A stretch of 46,571 bases of DNA from Candidatus Methylomicrobium oryzae (GTDB lineage: Bacteria > Pseudomonadota > Gammaproteobacteria > Methylococcales > Methylomonadaceae): NCBI RefSeq assembly GCF_016745425.1, contig NZ_JAERVK010000015.1:1-46571 (forward strand), given 5' to 3'. Made by a program: the position numbers and the translations under genes. The notes beneath the pieces were generated by a model. That model worked only from the letters and a program-made list of their open reading frames with translations, was not told the DNA's origin and searched no databases. This document shows positions 16,975-25,125 of this stretch, piece after piece; the stretch's first letter is position 1, and every line of letters starts with the position of its first letter.

Positions 16975-17880
16975 ATGACGATCAACCAACCCGCATGCCA
17001 TAATCGCTTCCCAATTTCAAAAAACCGGTTAACCTGCATGAAGTGTTCTTTTTGTCATACTGAGAATCGGCCCGATGCGCAGTTTTGCGAGCATTGTGGG
17101 GCTTCGCTGCTCAAGGTGCTTTACTGTCGAAAATGTCAGACCGAAAACCGGGCCACCGCCCGATATTGCGACTGGTGCGGCATGTCTCTAGTCCCCTCAG
17201 GATCCGCCCGAACCACCGATAGGTTTCGGGGTTTTAATGGGCGCCCGGTTTTATATGGGGTCGCCGCTTTGCTGCTTTTATGGGGAGCCTTCAACGCCTA
17301 CGATTTTTACGAAAGCCATGGCGATGGAATTCAACCGGCATCGGATTCCCGTCCCATAGAAACGCAGGATCAGCCTGTAACAGCTGCGCCGACACCCTCC
17401 CTGCCTTCTCCCCCTCCATCCATCTCCACCATTCCAGCGATTCCGGATGAGGTACCGGCTCCGTCAAAGTCAGACAGTGAGGGTCACGAAACTGCAGAAC
17501 AAGCTGCTCAAGCAGCGGCAAAAGCGCAAGCCGAAGCGGAGGCTCAAGCTTTGGCAAGAGCTCAAGTTAACGCACAGCAACAGGTACAGATCACTCGCGC
17601 GATCCAAGCCATTAGACTTAAGATCCACCGCAGTTGGATCCGACCGGTGACTTCGAAAAAGGACCTGAAATGCCGAGTCAGAGTCAAAGTGATGCCGGAT
17701 GGCCATGTCATTGATGCCGAGATCATTGCCTCGAGTGGCGATGACTCTTTCGATACTTCGGCTCAGAATGCGGTCATTCAAGCCTCGCCGTTGCCGGTTC
17801 CGGCCGATAAAGTCTTATTTGACAGAGGTTTCAGAAGCTTCACTTTTACCTTCGATCCTTCGCGAGGAACACAGGAATAA
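16975..17880 (+). CDS. Double zinc-ribbon, membrane-anchored protein with TolA/TonB-like C terminus
   Basis: The longest frame gives 301 residues; an internal ATG at 17038 (MKCSFCHTEN) is an equally good start, and neither has a strong ribosome binding site. Two zinc ribbons (CSFC..CEHC and CRKC..CDWC) are followed by a membrane segment (VLYGVAALLLLWGAFNAYDFY), a Pro/Ser-rich linker, an Ala/Glu/Gln-rich helical stretch (AEQAAQAAAKAQAEAEAQ) and a C-terminal domain (SWIRP, KCRVRVKVMPDGHVIDAEIIASSGD, NAVIQASPLPVP) resembling TolA C-terminal domains. So cytoplasmic zinc ribbons appear fused to a periplasm-spanning TolA-like arm. Its place beside the receptor gene suggests an envelope or energy-transduction role. 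Confidence 0.82.
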   Translation: MTINQPACHNRFPISKNRLTCMKCSFCHTENRPDAQFCEHCGASLLKVLYCRKCQTENRATARYCDWCGMSLVPSGSARTTDRFRGFNGRPVLYGVAALLLLWGAFNAYDFYESHGDGIQPASDSRPIETQDQPVTAAPTPSLPSPPPSISTIPAIPDEVPAPSKSDSEGHETAEQAAQAAAKAQAEAEAQALARAQVNAQQQVQITRAIQAIRLKIHRSWIRPVTSKKDLKCRVRVKVMPDGHVIDAEIIASSGDDSFDTSAQNAVIQASPLPVPADKVLFDRGFRSFTFTFDPSRGTQE

Positions 17881-18266
17881 ATAATCCGATAACCAGCTAC
17901 CTGATGTCGGCAGCAGGGAAAGGAAATATAAGATGGTCCAAATCCGGACCATCTTGAATTGCAAGGTTTTTTGTAAGGGACGATTGGCTGGATAAGCGCA
18001 TCAGATGTGCCGGCATCTTGTTGATTAAAGCGGTGGGAGATTCCCGGCGGTCAATGTGGAGCGCGGTAACAGAGCGGTGACGCTGCCGGCGGAGGATGTC
18101 AAGCATCTCAAGATTAAATCGGCATCAACCGTCGCCCATTCCCAGCGCGATCGCTACCTGTTCGCTGAAGGAACTATCTCCCCGAGTGATTCTCAAAATT
18201 CAAGAGCTTAACAGCGTTAAGCCGGGTGTTTGATTAAATTTGGAATACGCGCAGAAGGAGGTTCAC
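17881..18266. other. Intergenic region with hairpin and possible gene relic
   Basis: AAGATGGTCC and GGACCATCTT (17931-17956) form a perfect 10-bp stem with a 6-nt loop, 50 nt after the zinc-ribbon gene, perhaps a terminator. From about 18043 to 18211 one plus-strand frame reads without a start codon, including VTLPAEDVKHLKIKSAS and RYLFAEGTISPSD before a stop. Its style recalls the adaptor subunits of RND metal efflux pumps. This is weak and could be chance. Confidence 0.4.
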
Positions 18267-18611
18267 ATGAATAAAATGATCTTAATCAGTATCTTTTTAT
18301 CGGCGTTTTTCAGCTTCGCAGCAGTTGCCGAAGAGCATGCTGAGGCGGCTTTGAAACATACCAATATGGCCATTCAGCAGGGAAAAGCCGGACACAATCA
18401 AGAACTGGCCAAGCACGCCAAAGAGGCGTTGCCGCATGCGATCAAGGCGGCGGAAGTCGCGGAAGGCGAATCCAAAACCCATATTCAGGCGGCGATCCAA
18501 TCCCTGAAATCGGCGATCGAGCACGGCAAAATGAGAGGTAAAGAGCATGGGAAGACTGCGACAAAAGCCGCGTCCGAAGCGGCAGAACACCTGAAAGCCG
18601 GCAATCAGTAA
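18267..18611 (+). CDS. SmbP-like small metal-binding periplasmic protein
   Basis: This 114-residue protein starts at ATG 18267, chosen because AAGGAGG lies at ideal distance. A signal peptide (ILISIFLSAFFSFAAVAEE) is followed by a helical, histidine-rich mature part with repeated spacing of HAEAALKHTNMAI, KAGHNQELAKHAKEAL, HAIKAAEVAE and HGKMRGKEHGK. This matches the SmbP family first described in an ammonia oxidiser, four-helix periplasmic proteins that bind copper and other divalent metals through evenly spaced histidines. In a methanotroph with a copper monooxygenase 3 kb away, copper buffering is plausible, though direct linkage is not shown. No obvious partner gene is adjacent. Confidence 0.82.
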   Translation: MNKMILISIFLSAFFSFAAVAEEHAEAALKHTNMAIQQGKAGHNQELAKHAKEALPHAIKAAEVAEGESKTHIQAAIQSLKSAIEHGKMRGKEHGKTATKAASEAAEHLKAGNQ

Positions 18612-19097
18612 CTTTCGTTTACTTTTTTGCCGGGATCGCTCAGCAGGTGGCGTCTGTCTATCGCCAGGGTTCCAGAGGCCTTGTATTTTCTTCATCCAGT
18701 ACCATCCAGTACCATACTGAAAGTGAACGCTAACCAGTCGAAATGAGCCGGTTGAGCCCGCGGCCCAAATCCGCGGGCTTTTTTCTGCGGATCACGAAGC
18801 CCCGGTCGAGCACGTCGGCATAACTGCTGACGGCTCTGAGAAAACAATACTTGTCCTGCCAGTGATCGCATCCGGCTGCATGGAAGCCCGCCGTAACCTG
18901 CGGCCGCGCCTCGAAATGCACCCGCTAAGTTTTGCACGATGAGTGGTAGCAAGCTGGAACGTTTGGAAACCGCTCAGGCCAAAAAGTAATCCATCCCTTC
19001 GATCCGTTCGGCGGCGCAAACAGTGAATGAGTCGGGGGCAATACAGACGGAATGCTGACGTTTTAAGGCAGGTTCTCAAACATGAAGGAGGTTTGCT
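18612..19097. other. Intergenic region without a recognised gene
   Basis: This 486-bp stretch contains a short direct repeat (CCAGTACCAT twice, 18697-18717) and an intrinsic terminator at 18756-18785. A short minus-strand reading frame (18730-18921, 63 codons) crosses the terminator and has no recognised family, so I do not call it a gene. AAGGAGG at 19085-19091 belongs to the next gene. Confidence 0.5.
18756..18785 (+). terminator. Intrinsic terminator
   Basis: AGCCCGCGG (18756-18764) and CCGCGGGCT (18772-18780) form a perfect 9-bp GC-rich stem with a 7-nt loop, followed by TTTT on the plus strand. It lies about 145 nt downstream of the SmbP-like gene and is its most likely terminator. Confidence 0.8.
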
Positions 19098-19781
19098 ATG
19101 AAGATTCTTATTGTTCTCACGTCTCACAGCCAACTTGGCGACACCGGAAAGAAAACTGGTTTCTGGCTGGAAGAGTTCGCCGCTCCCTATTACGTGTTTA
19201 AGGATGCCGGGGCATTGATCACGTTGGCCTCGCCTAAGGGCGGCCAGCCGCCGCTCGATCCGAAAAGCGATCTGCCAGAAAACCAGACTGAATTAACGAA
19301 GCGATTCTGCAACGACACCGCTGCGCAAGCTGAACTTGCCAACACGAAAAAGCTAGGTGACGTGGTTGCGGACGATTTCGATGCAGTCTTCTATCCCGGC
19401 GGCCATGGCCCGATGTGGGACATGCCCGACAACGCGACATCCATCGCCCTGATCGAAGCCTTTGTGAACGCCGACAAGCCAGTGGGTGCGGTATGTCATG
19501 CACCGGTTGCGCTGGTCAATGTGCACGGAAAGGATGGCGACTATTGGGTTAAAGGCAAACGGATAACCGGGTTCACAAATGCGGAAGAAGAAGCGGTGGG
19601 CTTGACTGCGGCGGTGCCTTTTCTGTTGGAAGACCGGCTCAAGGAACGGGGCGGTATCTACAGCAGTGCCGTCAACTGGGTTCCCTACGTCCAAGTGGAC
19701 GGCAAGCTGGTGACCGGCCAGAATCCGGCCTCATCGGAGCCTGCAGCGGAACAGTTACTGAAATTGCTTCGCTCCGTTTAA
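19098..19781 (+). CDS. DJ-1/PfpI (Hsp31-like) family protein
   Basis: This 227-residue protein of the type 1 glutamine amidotransferase-like superfamily has FYPGGHGPMWDM near residue 100 and the nucleophile elbow GAVCHAPVALV (Cys near 134), with an N-terminal acidic residue in TGFWLEEFAAPY. This arrangement is that of the Hsp31/glyoxalase-III-like branch, many members of which convert methylglyoxal to lactate or protect against reactive aldehydes. For a one-carbon organism that handles formaldehyde, an aldehyde-stress role is plausible but not shown. A strong AAGGAGG precedes the ATG. The gene is transcribed alone, converging with the MFS gene. Confidence 0.88.
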   Translation: MKILIVLTSHSQLGDTGKKTGFWLEEFAAPYYVFKDAGALITLASPKGGQPPLDPKSDLPENQTELTKRFCNDTAAQAELANTKKLGDVVADDFDAVFYPGGHGPMWDMPDNATSIALIEAFVNADKPVGAVCHAPVALVNVHGKDGDYWVKGKRITGFTNAEEEAVGLTAAVPFLLEDRLKERGGIYSSAVNWVPYVQVDGKLVTGQNPASSEPAAEQLLKLLRSV

Positions 19782-19871
19782 GTTAAGCGAATCGAAAGCG
19801 GACGATGACAAACCCGTACAACGCCATGTTCGCCGCCGAACCAGGGCCTGTACCTAAGCCGGAGTTTCATT

Positions 19872-21119
19872 TTATCCGCGAATTCGAACAACCATGAGCA
19901 CCGCTAATAAGGCAAACAGGCCTGAACAAAGAAAGGCCAGCTGATAGTCGCCCAGTTGGCTATGCAGGTAGCCGGCCAAGTACGAAGCCAATGCGGCGCC
20001 CATTTGATGGGCACAGCAGATCCAACCGAATACGACGCCGACGTTATTTTTGCCGAATAAATCGGCGGTCAGCGCAGAGGTAGCAGGCACCGTGGAGAGC
20101 CAGTTCAAACCGTAAACCATCGAAAACAGGAGCATTTGTTCAATGGAGTCCACGAACAGCAGTCCTGTGAGCGACAGGCCCCGCAAGCCGTAATAAAGAG
20201 CCAGCAATCTGCCTTTGTCGAAACGGTCGCAAAGCCAGCCGGATAGAATGGTGCCGAAAATGTCGGTTGCGCCCATCAATCCCAGCGATAAGGCCATCCC
20301 CATTTCGGTAAAGCCATGCTCGATACCGTGCGGAATCAAGTGGGTTTGAAACAGACCGGAGGTCGTGAAACCGCAAATGGCGAAACTGCCCGCCAACAAC
20401 CAAAACCGGGATTGGCGGATCGCTTTACGCATCGGATTCGGATCGGCCGGCACCGGTTTGATTTCGCTGCCGTCATTACCGTACGGCAGGCACCTTTTCC
20501 GGGCAGGTTCATCGGCGAGGCAGTAGGCGGAGACCGGTAACACCAGCACTCCCAACAATCCGGCCAGCAGCAGAAGGGCCGGCCTCCAGCCGAAATCCCT
20601 GTTGATCTGTACCAGTAAGGGAGTGAAAATCAGTTGGCCGGAGGAGAACGCGGCGCCGAGTACCCCGAGCGCCAACCCGCGCCTCTCCGTAAACCAGCGG
20701 TTAATCAGGGCCGAACCCAGCACGATCGATGTCCCGCCGGAACCGATCCCGGCGACGACGCCCCATAGGAGATACCACTGCCAGAGTTCGCTGACCAGCG
20801 CGCCAGCCCCGGCCGCCAGGGCCAACAGCGCAACGCTGACCAAACAAACGCGCTTGGGGCCGTAAAGATCCATCCCGCGCCCCAGCCATGGGCCGGAAAC
20901 GCCGAAGAGCAGCAGATTCACCGCTACGGCGCCGCTGATGGCGTCTCGGCTCCAGCCTAACTCGTGCTCCAGCGACAGCATCAGGATGCCTGGCAACGAC
21001 CGGAGCGCGGCGGCAAAAAACAGACACGCAAAGGTCGCCGCCAATACGATCCAGGCATAGTGCAACCGCCGGGGCGCGGAATTCCTCCTATTTATAATCA
21101 TCCCGGCGTCAGTCCGCAT
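19872..21119 (-). CDS. MFS transporter (monocarboxylate/oxalate-formate-type)
   Basis: This 415-residue major facilitator protein has about twelve membrane segments, the loop motif GRGMDLYGPKRV between helices 2 and 3, and the helix-5 region SGQLIFTPLLVQ, resembling the MCT/OFA branch that carries small monocarboxylates. The first possible start (21119) overlaps the pxmC stop by 11 nt. A second ATG at 21101 is also possible; AGGAGG lies downstream of both, so the start is uncertain. The overlap suggests co-transcription with pxmABC, raising the idea that it carries a substrate, product or metal-related solute for pXMO. That is inference only. Confidence 0.82.
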   Translation of the reverse strand: MRTDAGMIINRRNSAPRRLHYAWIVLAATFACLFFAAALRSLPGILMLSLEHELGWSRDAISGAVAVNLLLFGVSGPWLGRGMDLYGPKRVCLVSVALLALAAGAGALVSELWQWYLLWGVVAGIGSGGTSIVLGSALINRWFTERRGLALGVLGAAFSSGQLIFTPLLVQINRDFGWRPALLLLAGLLGVLVLPVSAYCLADEPARKRCLPYGNDGSEIKPVPADPNPMRKAIRQSRFWLLAGSFAICGFTTSGLFQTHLIPHGIEHGFTEMGMALSLGLMGATDIFGTILSGWLCDRFDKGRLLALYYGLRGLSLTGLLFVDSIEQMLLFSMVYGLNWLSTVPATSALTADLFGKNNVGVVFGWICCAHQMGAALASYLAGYLHSQLGDYQLAFLCSGLFALLAVLMVVRIRG

Positions 21120-21882
21120 CCTCGATTTGATCCAGTAAGTCGATTAGCCGAGTGACGCCCTGAAGCAGGATGCCGCCCACGCCCAGCGCAAACCAAACCC
21201 CGATCACGAAGCCCCAATGAATCGGCGCGGCAAAGAATTCTTCGCGAAACCAGAAAGTATGTCCCCATTCGTTAAAGCCGACGCTGACCAGGATCATGAA
21301 CGGGCCGAACACCGCCAGGGTCAACGGCAGGGATATGCCTTTAGCGTACAATGGAAGCCGCGTTCTGGCGTACAACCAGGCACAGCCGCCTAGAATCACA
21401 TACAATGGAAAATTAAAGTAAAACTCGATGATGTGATTGGCTGTAAACGGCGTATCGCGAATCGCCACCTGATGCCAGGAATTGTCCTGTTCGGCGAAAT
21501 AACTGCCGGCCCAATACACCGCGAAAGTATAGATGCTGATCCACATCGTCAGCGTGAAATAGCGGCGTATTTCTTCCTTGGGCGACAGCTTGTCCAACTG
21601 CCGGTCGCGGGTGAACCATAGATAAGCCCACAGACCGGTCATTACCACCGCGATCACCGCCAGTTCGATATAGAACAAGCGCATCCAATACTGCTCGAAC
21701 GCCGGCTCGGTCGAATCGAGCCCGGCCGAGACCGCAAAAGCGCCCTGGTACAAACGCAAGCTGGTATAGAGAACGGTCAGTGCGCCGAAGGTTTTCAGGT
21801 ATCTCGGCAAATCCTGCAAATACCAGGGCAGCCGCTTGCCGATGTGTGTGACGGCGGGCATAGGTTCTGATGTGGTAGCCAT
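21109..21882 (-). CDS. pxmC: pXMO subunit C (PmoC/AmoC family)
   Basis: This 257-residue multi-span membrane protein of the PmoC family carries the conserved metal-site pattern Asp-x3-His-x12-His in EQDNSWHQVAIRDTPFTANH, equivalent to the D156/H160/H173 ligands of Methylococcus capsulatus PmoC. FNEWGHTFWF and the C-terminal HWGFVIGVWFALG are also typical. In pmo operons the C gene comes first; here it is third, which is the mark of pxmABC. A GAGGAGA site precedes the ATG, and the gap after pxmB is 20 nt. PmoC is essential for catalysis in the classical enzyme. Confidence 0.93.
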   Translation of the reverse strand: MATTSEPMPAVTHIGKRLPWYLQDLPRYLKTFGALTVLYTSLRLYQGAFAVSAGLDSTEPAFEQYWMRLFYIELAVIAVVMTGLWAYLWFTRDRQLDKLSPKEEIRRYFTLTMWISIYTFAVYWAGSYFAEQDNSWHQVAIRDTPFTANHIIEFYFNFPLYVILGGCAWLYARTRLPLYAKGISLPLTLAVFGPFMILVSVGFNEWGHTFWFREEFFAAPIHWGFVIGVWFALGVGGILLQGVTRLIDLLDQIEDAD

Positions 21883-21902
21883 AAGGTTTCTCCTCTTGAT
21901 GA

Positions 21903-23129
21903 TTAAAACTTCGGTATTACGGCGGCGGATACACTCGAGATGTAGCGCTCGCCGCCTTCGCTAGCGTAAAGAAACAAGAGGCCGCCGACGCGACTGTCCG
22001 CATCGTTGATTAGGCCATCCAGTTTCTCGGCCTCCCATGAGGCGTCTTGCGCCGTCACGGTGACGGTACGCGTTTCGCCGGGGCGAACCGGCGTATCGTC
22101 ATCCAACTTTAGAACCGCAGCGGTTGCCGGAGCCTGCGATGAGACGGCCGGCAGTTCGGGATTGATAAAACCGACGTTCGCGGTATTGAATTCGCCGATC
22201 CGGACCGGCTTGTCGCTGCGGTTATCGATTCGGACGGTAAAGACCATCGCCCGTTTCGCGACGCTATATTCGGCTTTAATCGCTTCGGCATCGACTTGGC
22301 CCGCATTGACCAAGGCGGGCAGCGGCAATATCCGGTCCAGTGACGCCTGCAACGGAATCGCGTTCGGGTAGCGATTGACCGCGACTGCATTGACGGCGAG
22401 CACGATGACGGGCACTGCCACCAGCACGGCCTTGGCAATCAAGCGATCGGTCGGCGTGATCAGCACTTCTTCCATACCGGCCTGCAACATCCGGTAACGG
22501 GAGATAAACAGCGGCCGCCGTACCCACCAGAGCAGCCAGCCTGTCGCCAGCGCGCCCCAAAACAGGTGCCACCCGATACCATTGAGAAGACCGACGCTTT
22601 CCATGTCGACGATTTCGCCGTTCAGCGTTTTGACACCGTTGCTGAAATCGCCGGCATTCCCGGAAATATCGAGCCAGGCGCCCGGTCCCATCACTTGGCC
22701 TGCATCCTTCAAATTAAAGAACGGATGGATGTGGTAGCGCCCCGGCAGGCGGCCTTTCAGCACGATCTTGAATTCGTAATCGCCGCCCGGCTGCAGCGCC
22801 ACCGAATTGACCCACGGCTTGCCGTTCAGCCAACGCTCGGTACGGATCAACACCGGACCCGGCGTCGACACATTCAGAAACGCCGCTTCCGGCTTCGGCA
22901 CGCTGACCGGCCAGTCCTCGGCGACATGGAACCGGCCGCTCACGGCTACTTCCTCGTTGACCTTGAATTGCTGTTTGGACCAGGCCACGTCGTACCATTG
23001 GATCGTGCGCATCCGGATGAACGGTTCCAGGGCTTTTTCGCCGTGGGCGAGAGCGGTTTGTACCGGCCCGCCGAAACCCAGGATGATCAATCCGAGGGTG
23101 TAAACCCATTGTGTAATCTTGATTTTCAT
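21903..23129 (-). CDS. pxmB: pXMO subunit B (PmoB/AmoB family)
   Basis: This 408-residue protein starts at ATG 23129, preceded by GGAGAG; the frame is open further upstream but that would overlap pxmA. A signal peptide ends at ALA, exposing His29 as the likely mature N terminus. With His133 and His135 (GRYHIHPFF) it reproduces the three-histidine copper site of PmoB (H33, H137, H139). The residue equivalent to PmoB His48 is Gln44 (RTIQWYD), so the bis-histidine site is incomplete. Two cupredoxin domains flank two membrane segments (WHLFWGALATGWLLWWVRR and AKAVLVAVPVIVLAVNAVAV). It follows pxmA by 14 nt. Confidence 0.93.
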   Translation of the reverse strand: MKIKITQWVYTLGLIILGFGGPVQTALAHGEKALEPFIRMRTIQWYDVAWSKQQFKVNEEVAVSGRFHVAEDWPVSVPKPEAAFLNVSTPGPVLIRTERWLNGKPWVNSVALQPGGDYEFKIVLKGRLPGRYHIHPFFNLKDAGQVMGPGAWLDISGNAGDFSNGVKTLNGEIVDMESVGLLNGIGWHLFWGALATGWLLWWVRRPLFISRYRMLQAGMEEVLITPTDRLIAKAVLVAVPVIVLAVNAVAVNRYPNAIPLQASLDRILPLPALVNAGQVDAEAIKAEYSVAKRAMVFTVRIDNRSDKPVRIGEFNTANVGFINPELPAVSSQAPATAAVLKLDDDTPVRPGETRTVTVTAQDASWEAEKLDGLINDADSRVGGLLFLYASEGGERYISSVSAAVIPKF

Positions 23130-23143
23130 CTTGTTCTCTCCGA

Positions 23144-23896
23144 TCAAATTTTGCTCAGGTAACGGGTGGTCGCAAACCATTTTCCGATGTACCACCACAA
23201 GGCATACATCAGCGTGCACAGCAGCGCCGAACAAAACGCCGCCAGAGGCGCGGCGTATTGGCCGTAAGTGCGCAGCGTGCCGCGTTCGATGATGCGCAGG
23301 TATTCCGGCATCCCGGTGCGGATGTACTGGAAGCCGAACAGGTCGGCGAGCGTCAGTTGAGCATTCGCATACTCGACAGGTTGGTGAAACAGCGCGAAAA
23401 TCGGCCAGTTGCTCGGATAGAACAGCAACGCGAAGGCGCTGCCGCCGGCGATCGCGGTGATCGTAAGACTGTTGCTCAACATCAGCATGGCGTCGAGCAC
23501 CAGCGCGCCGGGCAGCATCGTCGCCGGCAGCACCATGTTGACCGGGAAAAAATTCCAGTAGTGATAGGCGAAGATCCGGGTGATCCAGGTGCCGATCAAT
23601 AAGGCCGTAACGCACAAGGTCGCGCCGAGCGGCAGCCGGAATTTATCCCACAGCACCGCCTGCACCGCCGCCGGAAAGGTGATGCCCATCAGCGGCGTGA
23701 CCAAAGGCCACCATTGCCGGTCCTTCCAGTCCACCCAGAAATCCCAGTCGCCGACGGTCAGCGCGAAATGCAGATGGAACGAACCGATAAAAAGAAACAG
23801 GGCCAGGACCAGAATCAGGTAATCATAGGCCCTGACAAGCCTGGCTTTTTCGCCCGTATAGGGCTTGATTGATTGCGTAGTAACAGGTAGCGACAT
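23144..23896 (-). CDS. pxmA: pXMO subunit A (PmoA/AmoA family)
   Basis: This 250-residue integral membrane protein of the PmoA family starts at ATG 23896, chosen because GGGAG lies upstream and the length matches PmoA. Hallmark segments are GDWDFWVDWKDRQWWP, TFPAAVQAVLWDKFRLP, FPVNMVLPATMLPGALVLD, FYPSNWPIFALFHQPVEY, RTGMPEYLRIIERGTLRTYG. It heads the A-B-C operon. pXMO is a divergent member of the copper membrane monooxygenase superfamily seen in some gammaproteobacterial methanotrophs; its physiological role is less settled than that of methane monooxygenase. A longer open frame upstream to 24073 has no family similarity. Confidence 0.93.
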   Translation of the reverse strand: MSLPVTTQSIKPYTGEKARLVRAYDYLILVLALFLFIGSFHLHFALTVGDWDFWVDWKDRQWWPLVTPLMGITFPAAVQAVLWDKFRLPLGATLCVTALLIGTWITRIFAYHYWNFFPVNMVLPATMLPGALVLDAMLMLSNSLTITAIAGGSAFALLFYPSNWPIFALFHQPVEYANAQLTLADLFGFQYIRTGMPEYLRIIERGTLRTYGQYAAPLAAFCSALLCTLMYALWWYIGKWFATTRYLSKI

Positions 23897-24368
23897 ATCC
23901 GCATCTCCCAGGTTGAAAATAAAAAATGGGCGTATTGTCCGAACGACGAGAATCTTCAATGAGGAGGAAAGAGCCCAGTGTAATCGGCCGGCAACACGCT
24001 GGGGAGATACATTAAAGGCTTCGATACGGCTTGTGAAATGGTGAAAATTCATGTCGCCATTGAGCAAATTCATTAGCGTGAACCGGGCGATTCGTCGCTA
24101 TCATGACAGCCAACATACGGCTCCGCTCCGGGGTGGCGCGTCACTGTCCAAAAAATCGTCCACGAAAAACACGAAAGGCACGAAATTAACATAAAGCCCC
24201 GTAGGCTGGGTTGAGGTACGAAACCCAGCTTTTCCCAACGTTGGGAAGGCTGGGTTTCCGCTATCGCTCCAACCCAGCCTACGCAGAGATATTTCCAGCC
24301 TAACGCTGTTCCGGGCAGTACGAAACCCGGCACCGCCAAACTTTACAAAACCTTGCTATGCTTGCCGA
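23897..24368. other. Region between pxmA and the RAYT gene
   Basis: This 472-bp region holds the putative pxm promoter region (23897 to about 24190), in which I see no convincing promoter pair, and the left REP-like palindrome (24201-24317). The short segment at about 24160-24185 (GTCCACGAAAAACACGAAAG) is typical of short intergenic dispersed repeats. Confidence 0.45.
24201..24317. repeat. Left REP-like palindromic element flanking the RAYT gene
   Basis: Positions 24201-24282 form a large imperfect palindrome: GTAGGCTGGGTTG at one end and CAACCCAGCCTAC at the other, with AAACCCAGC/GCTGGGTTT arms inside and the perfect palindrome TTCCCAACGTTGGGAA at the centre. The adjoining 35 bp up to 24317 are also repeated, inverted, on the far side of the transposase gene. 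Confidence 0.85.
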
Positions 24369-24899
24369 ATGCGAACCTACAAACGCCTACATGTTCCCGG
24401 CGGCTGTTATTTCTTTACCGTCAACCTTGCCGAACGCCGACACAACGATCTTCTGATCCGCCATGTCGACAACTTGCGCGCCGCCTTCCGGCAGGTTCGC
24501 AGCGACCATCCGTTCACGATCGATGCCATCGTGATCTTACCGGAACATCTCCATTGCATCTGGCAAATGCCTCCGCATGATCATGATTATTCCGTACGCT
24601 GGCGGCTGATCAAATCGCATTTCTCCCGGTCGATTCCGGACGCTGAGTTCATCTCGCGAAGCCGCCTGCGAAAACAAGAAAGAGGCATCTGGCAGCGCCG
24701 TTATTGGGAACATTGGATTCGAGACGACCAGGATTATCGCAACCATTTGGATTACATTCATTACAACCCGGTCAAACACGGACTGGTACAGAAGGTCAAA
24801 GATTGGCCGTATTCATCGTTTCATCGCTGGGTAAAACGAGGTGTATATCCCGAAAATTGGGCGGCATCGCCGGAAATAGAGGATTGCGATTGGGAATAG
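24369..24899 (+). mobile_element. REP-associated tyrosine transposase (RAYT, IS200/IS605-like Y1)
   Basis: This 176-residue protein belongs to the RAYT branch of Y1 HUH transposases. It has the start MRTYKRLHVPGGCYFFTVNL, the HUH metal motif in EHLHCIWQMP (about residue 60), a basic middle segment, and the catalytic tyrosine region YRNHLDYIHYNPVKHGLV near residue 125, followed by WPYSSFHRWV. RAYT proteins are single-copy domesticated relatives of IS200 transposases that act on REP palindromes. Both sides of this gene carry matching inverted REP-like elements, so the unit (24201-25017) is a complete REPtron-type arrangement. It lies between the pxm operon and the LysR gene. Confidence 0.92.
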
Positions 24900-24901
24900 C
24901 C

Positions 24902-25017
24902 TGCCCGGAACAGCATTAGGCTGGAAATATCCCTGCGTAGGCTGGGTTGAAGCTTTGCGGAAACCCAGCCTTGCCAATGTTGGGAAAAGCTGGGTTTCGT
25001 ACCTCAACCCAGCCTAC
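24902..25017. repeat. Right REP-like palindromic element, inverted copy
   Basis: Positions 24937-25017 repeat the palindrome of 24201-24282 in inverted orientation, and 24902-24936 (starting TGCCCGGAACAGCATTAGG) match 24283-24317 in inverted orientation with few mismatches. Together they form about 116-bp terminal inverted repeats around the transposase gene. Confidence 0.85.
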
Positions 25018-25125
25018 ATGTTGGTCGGATGGTAATAATTTTAAAAAAACAGCTATGCGCAAGAATATGCAGCCGTCAACAAATATTGTGACAATGCGGT
25101 TTTTATCCTGCCGGAAACTCTTTTT

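Noticed and set aside
18730-18921. Short minus-strand frame between the SmbP-like and DJ-1-like genes
   Set aside because: It has no recognised family, crosses an intrinsic terminator, and lacks a convincing start signal.
23130-23615. N-terminal extension of PxmB into the pxmA region
   Set aside because: The ATG at 23129 has a good ribosome binding site, a signal peptide follows, and the extension has no similarity to PmoB and would overlap pxmA widely.
21109-23896. Canonical pmoCAB or amoCAB operon
   Set aside because: The gene order is A-B-C, not C-A-B, which fits pxmABC.
23897-24073. N-terminal extension of PxmA
   Set aside because: PmoA-family proteins are about 250 residues; the extra 59 residues have no family likeness and a good ribosome binding site precedes 23896.
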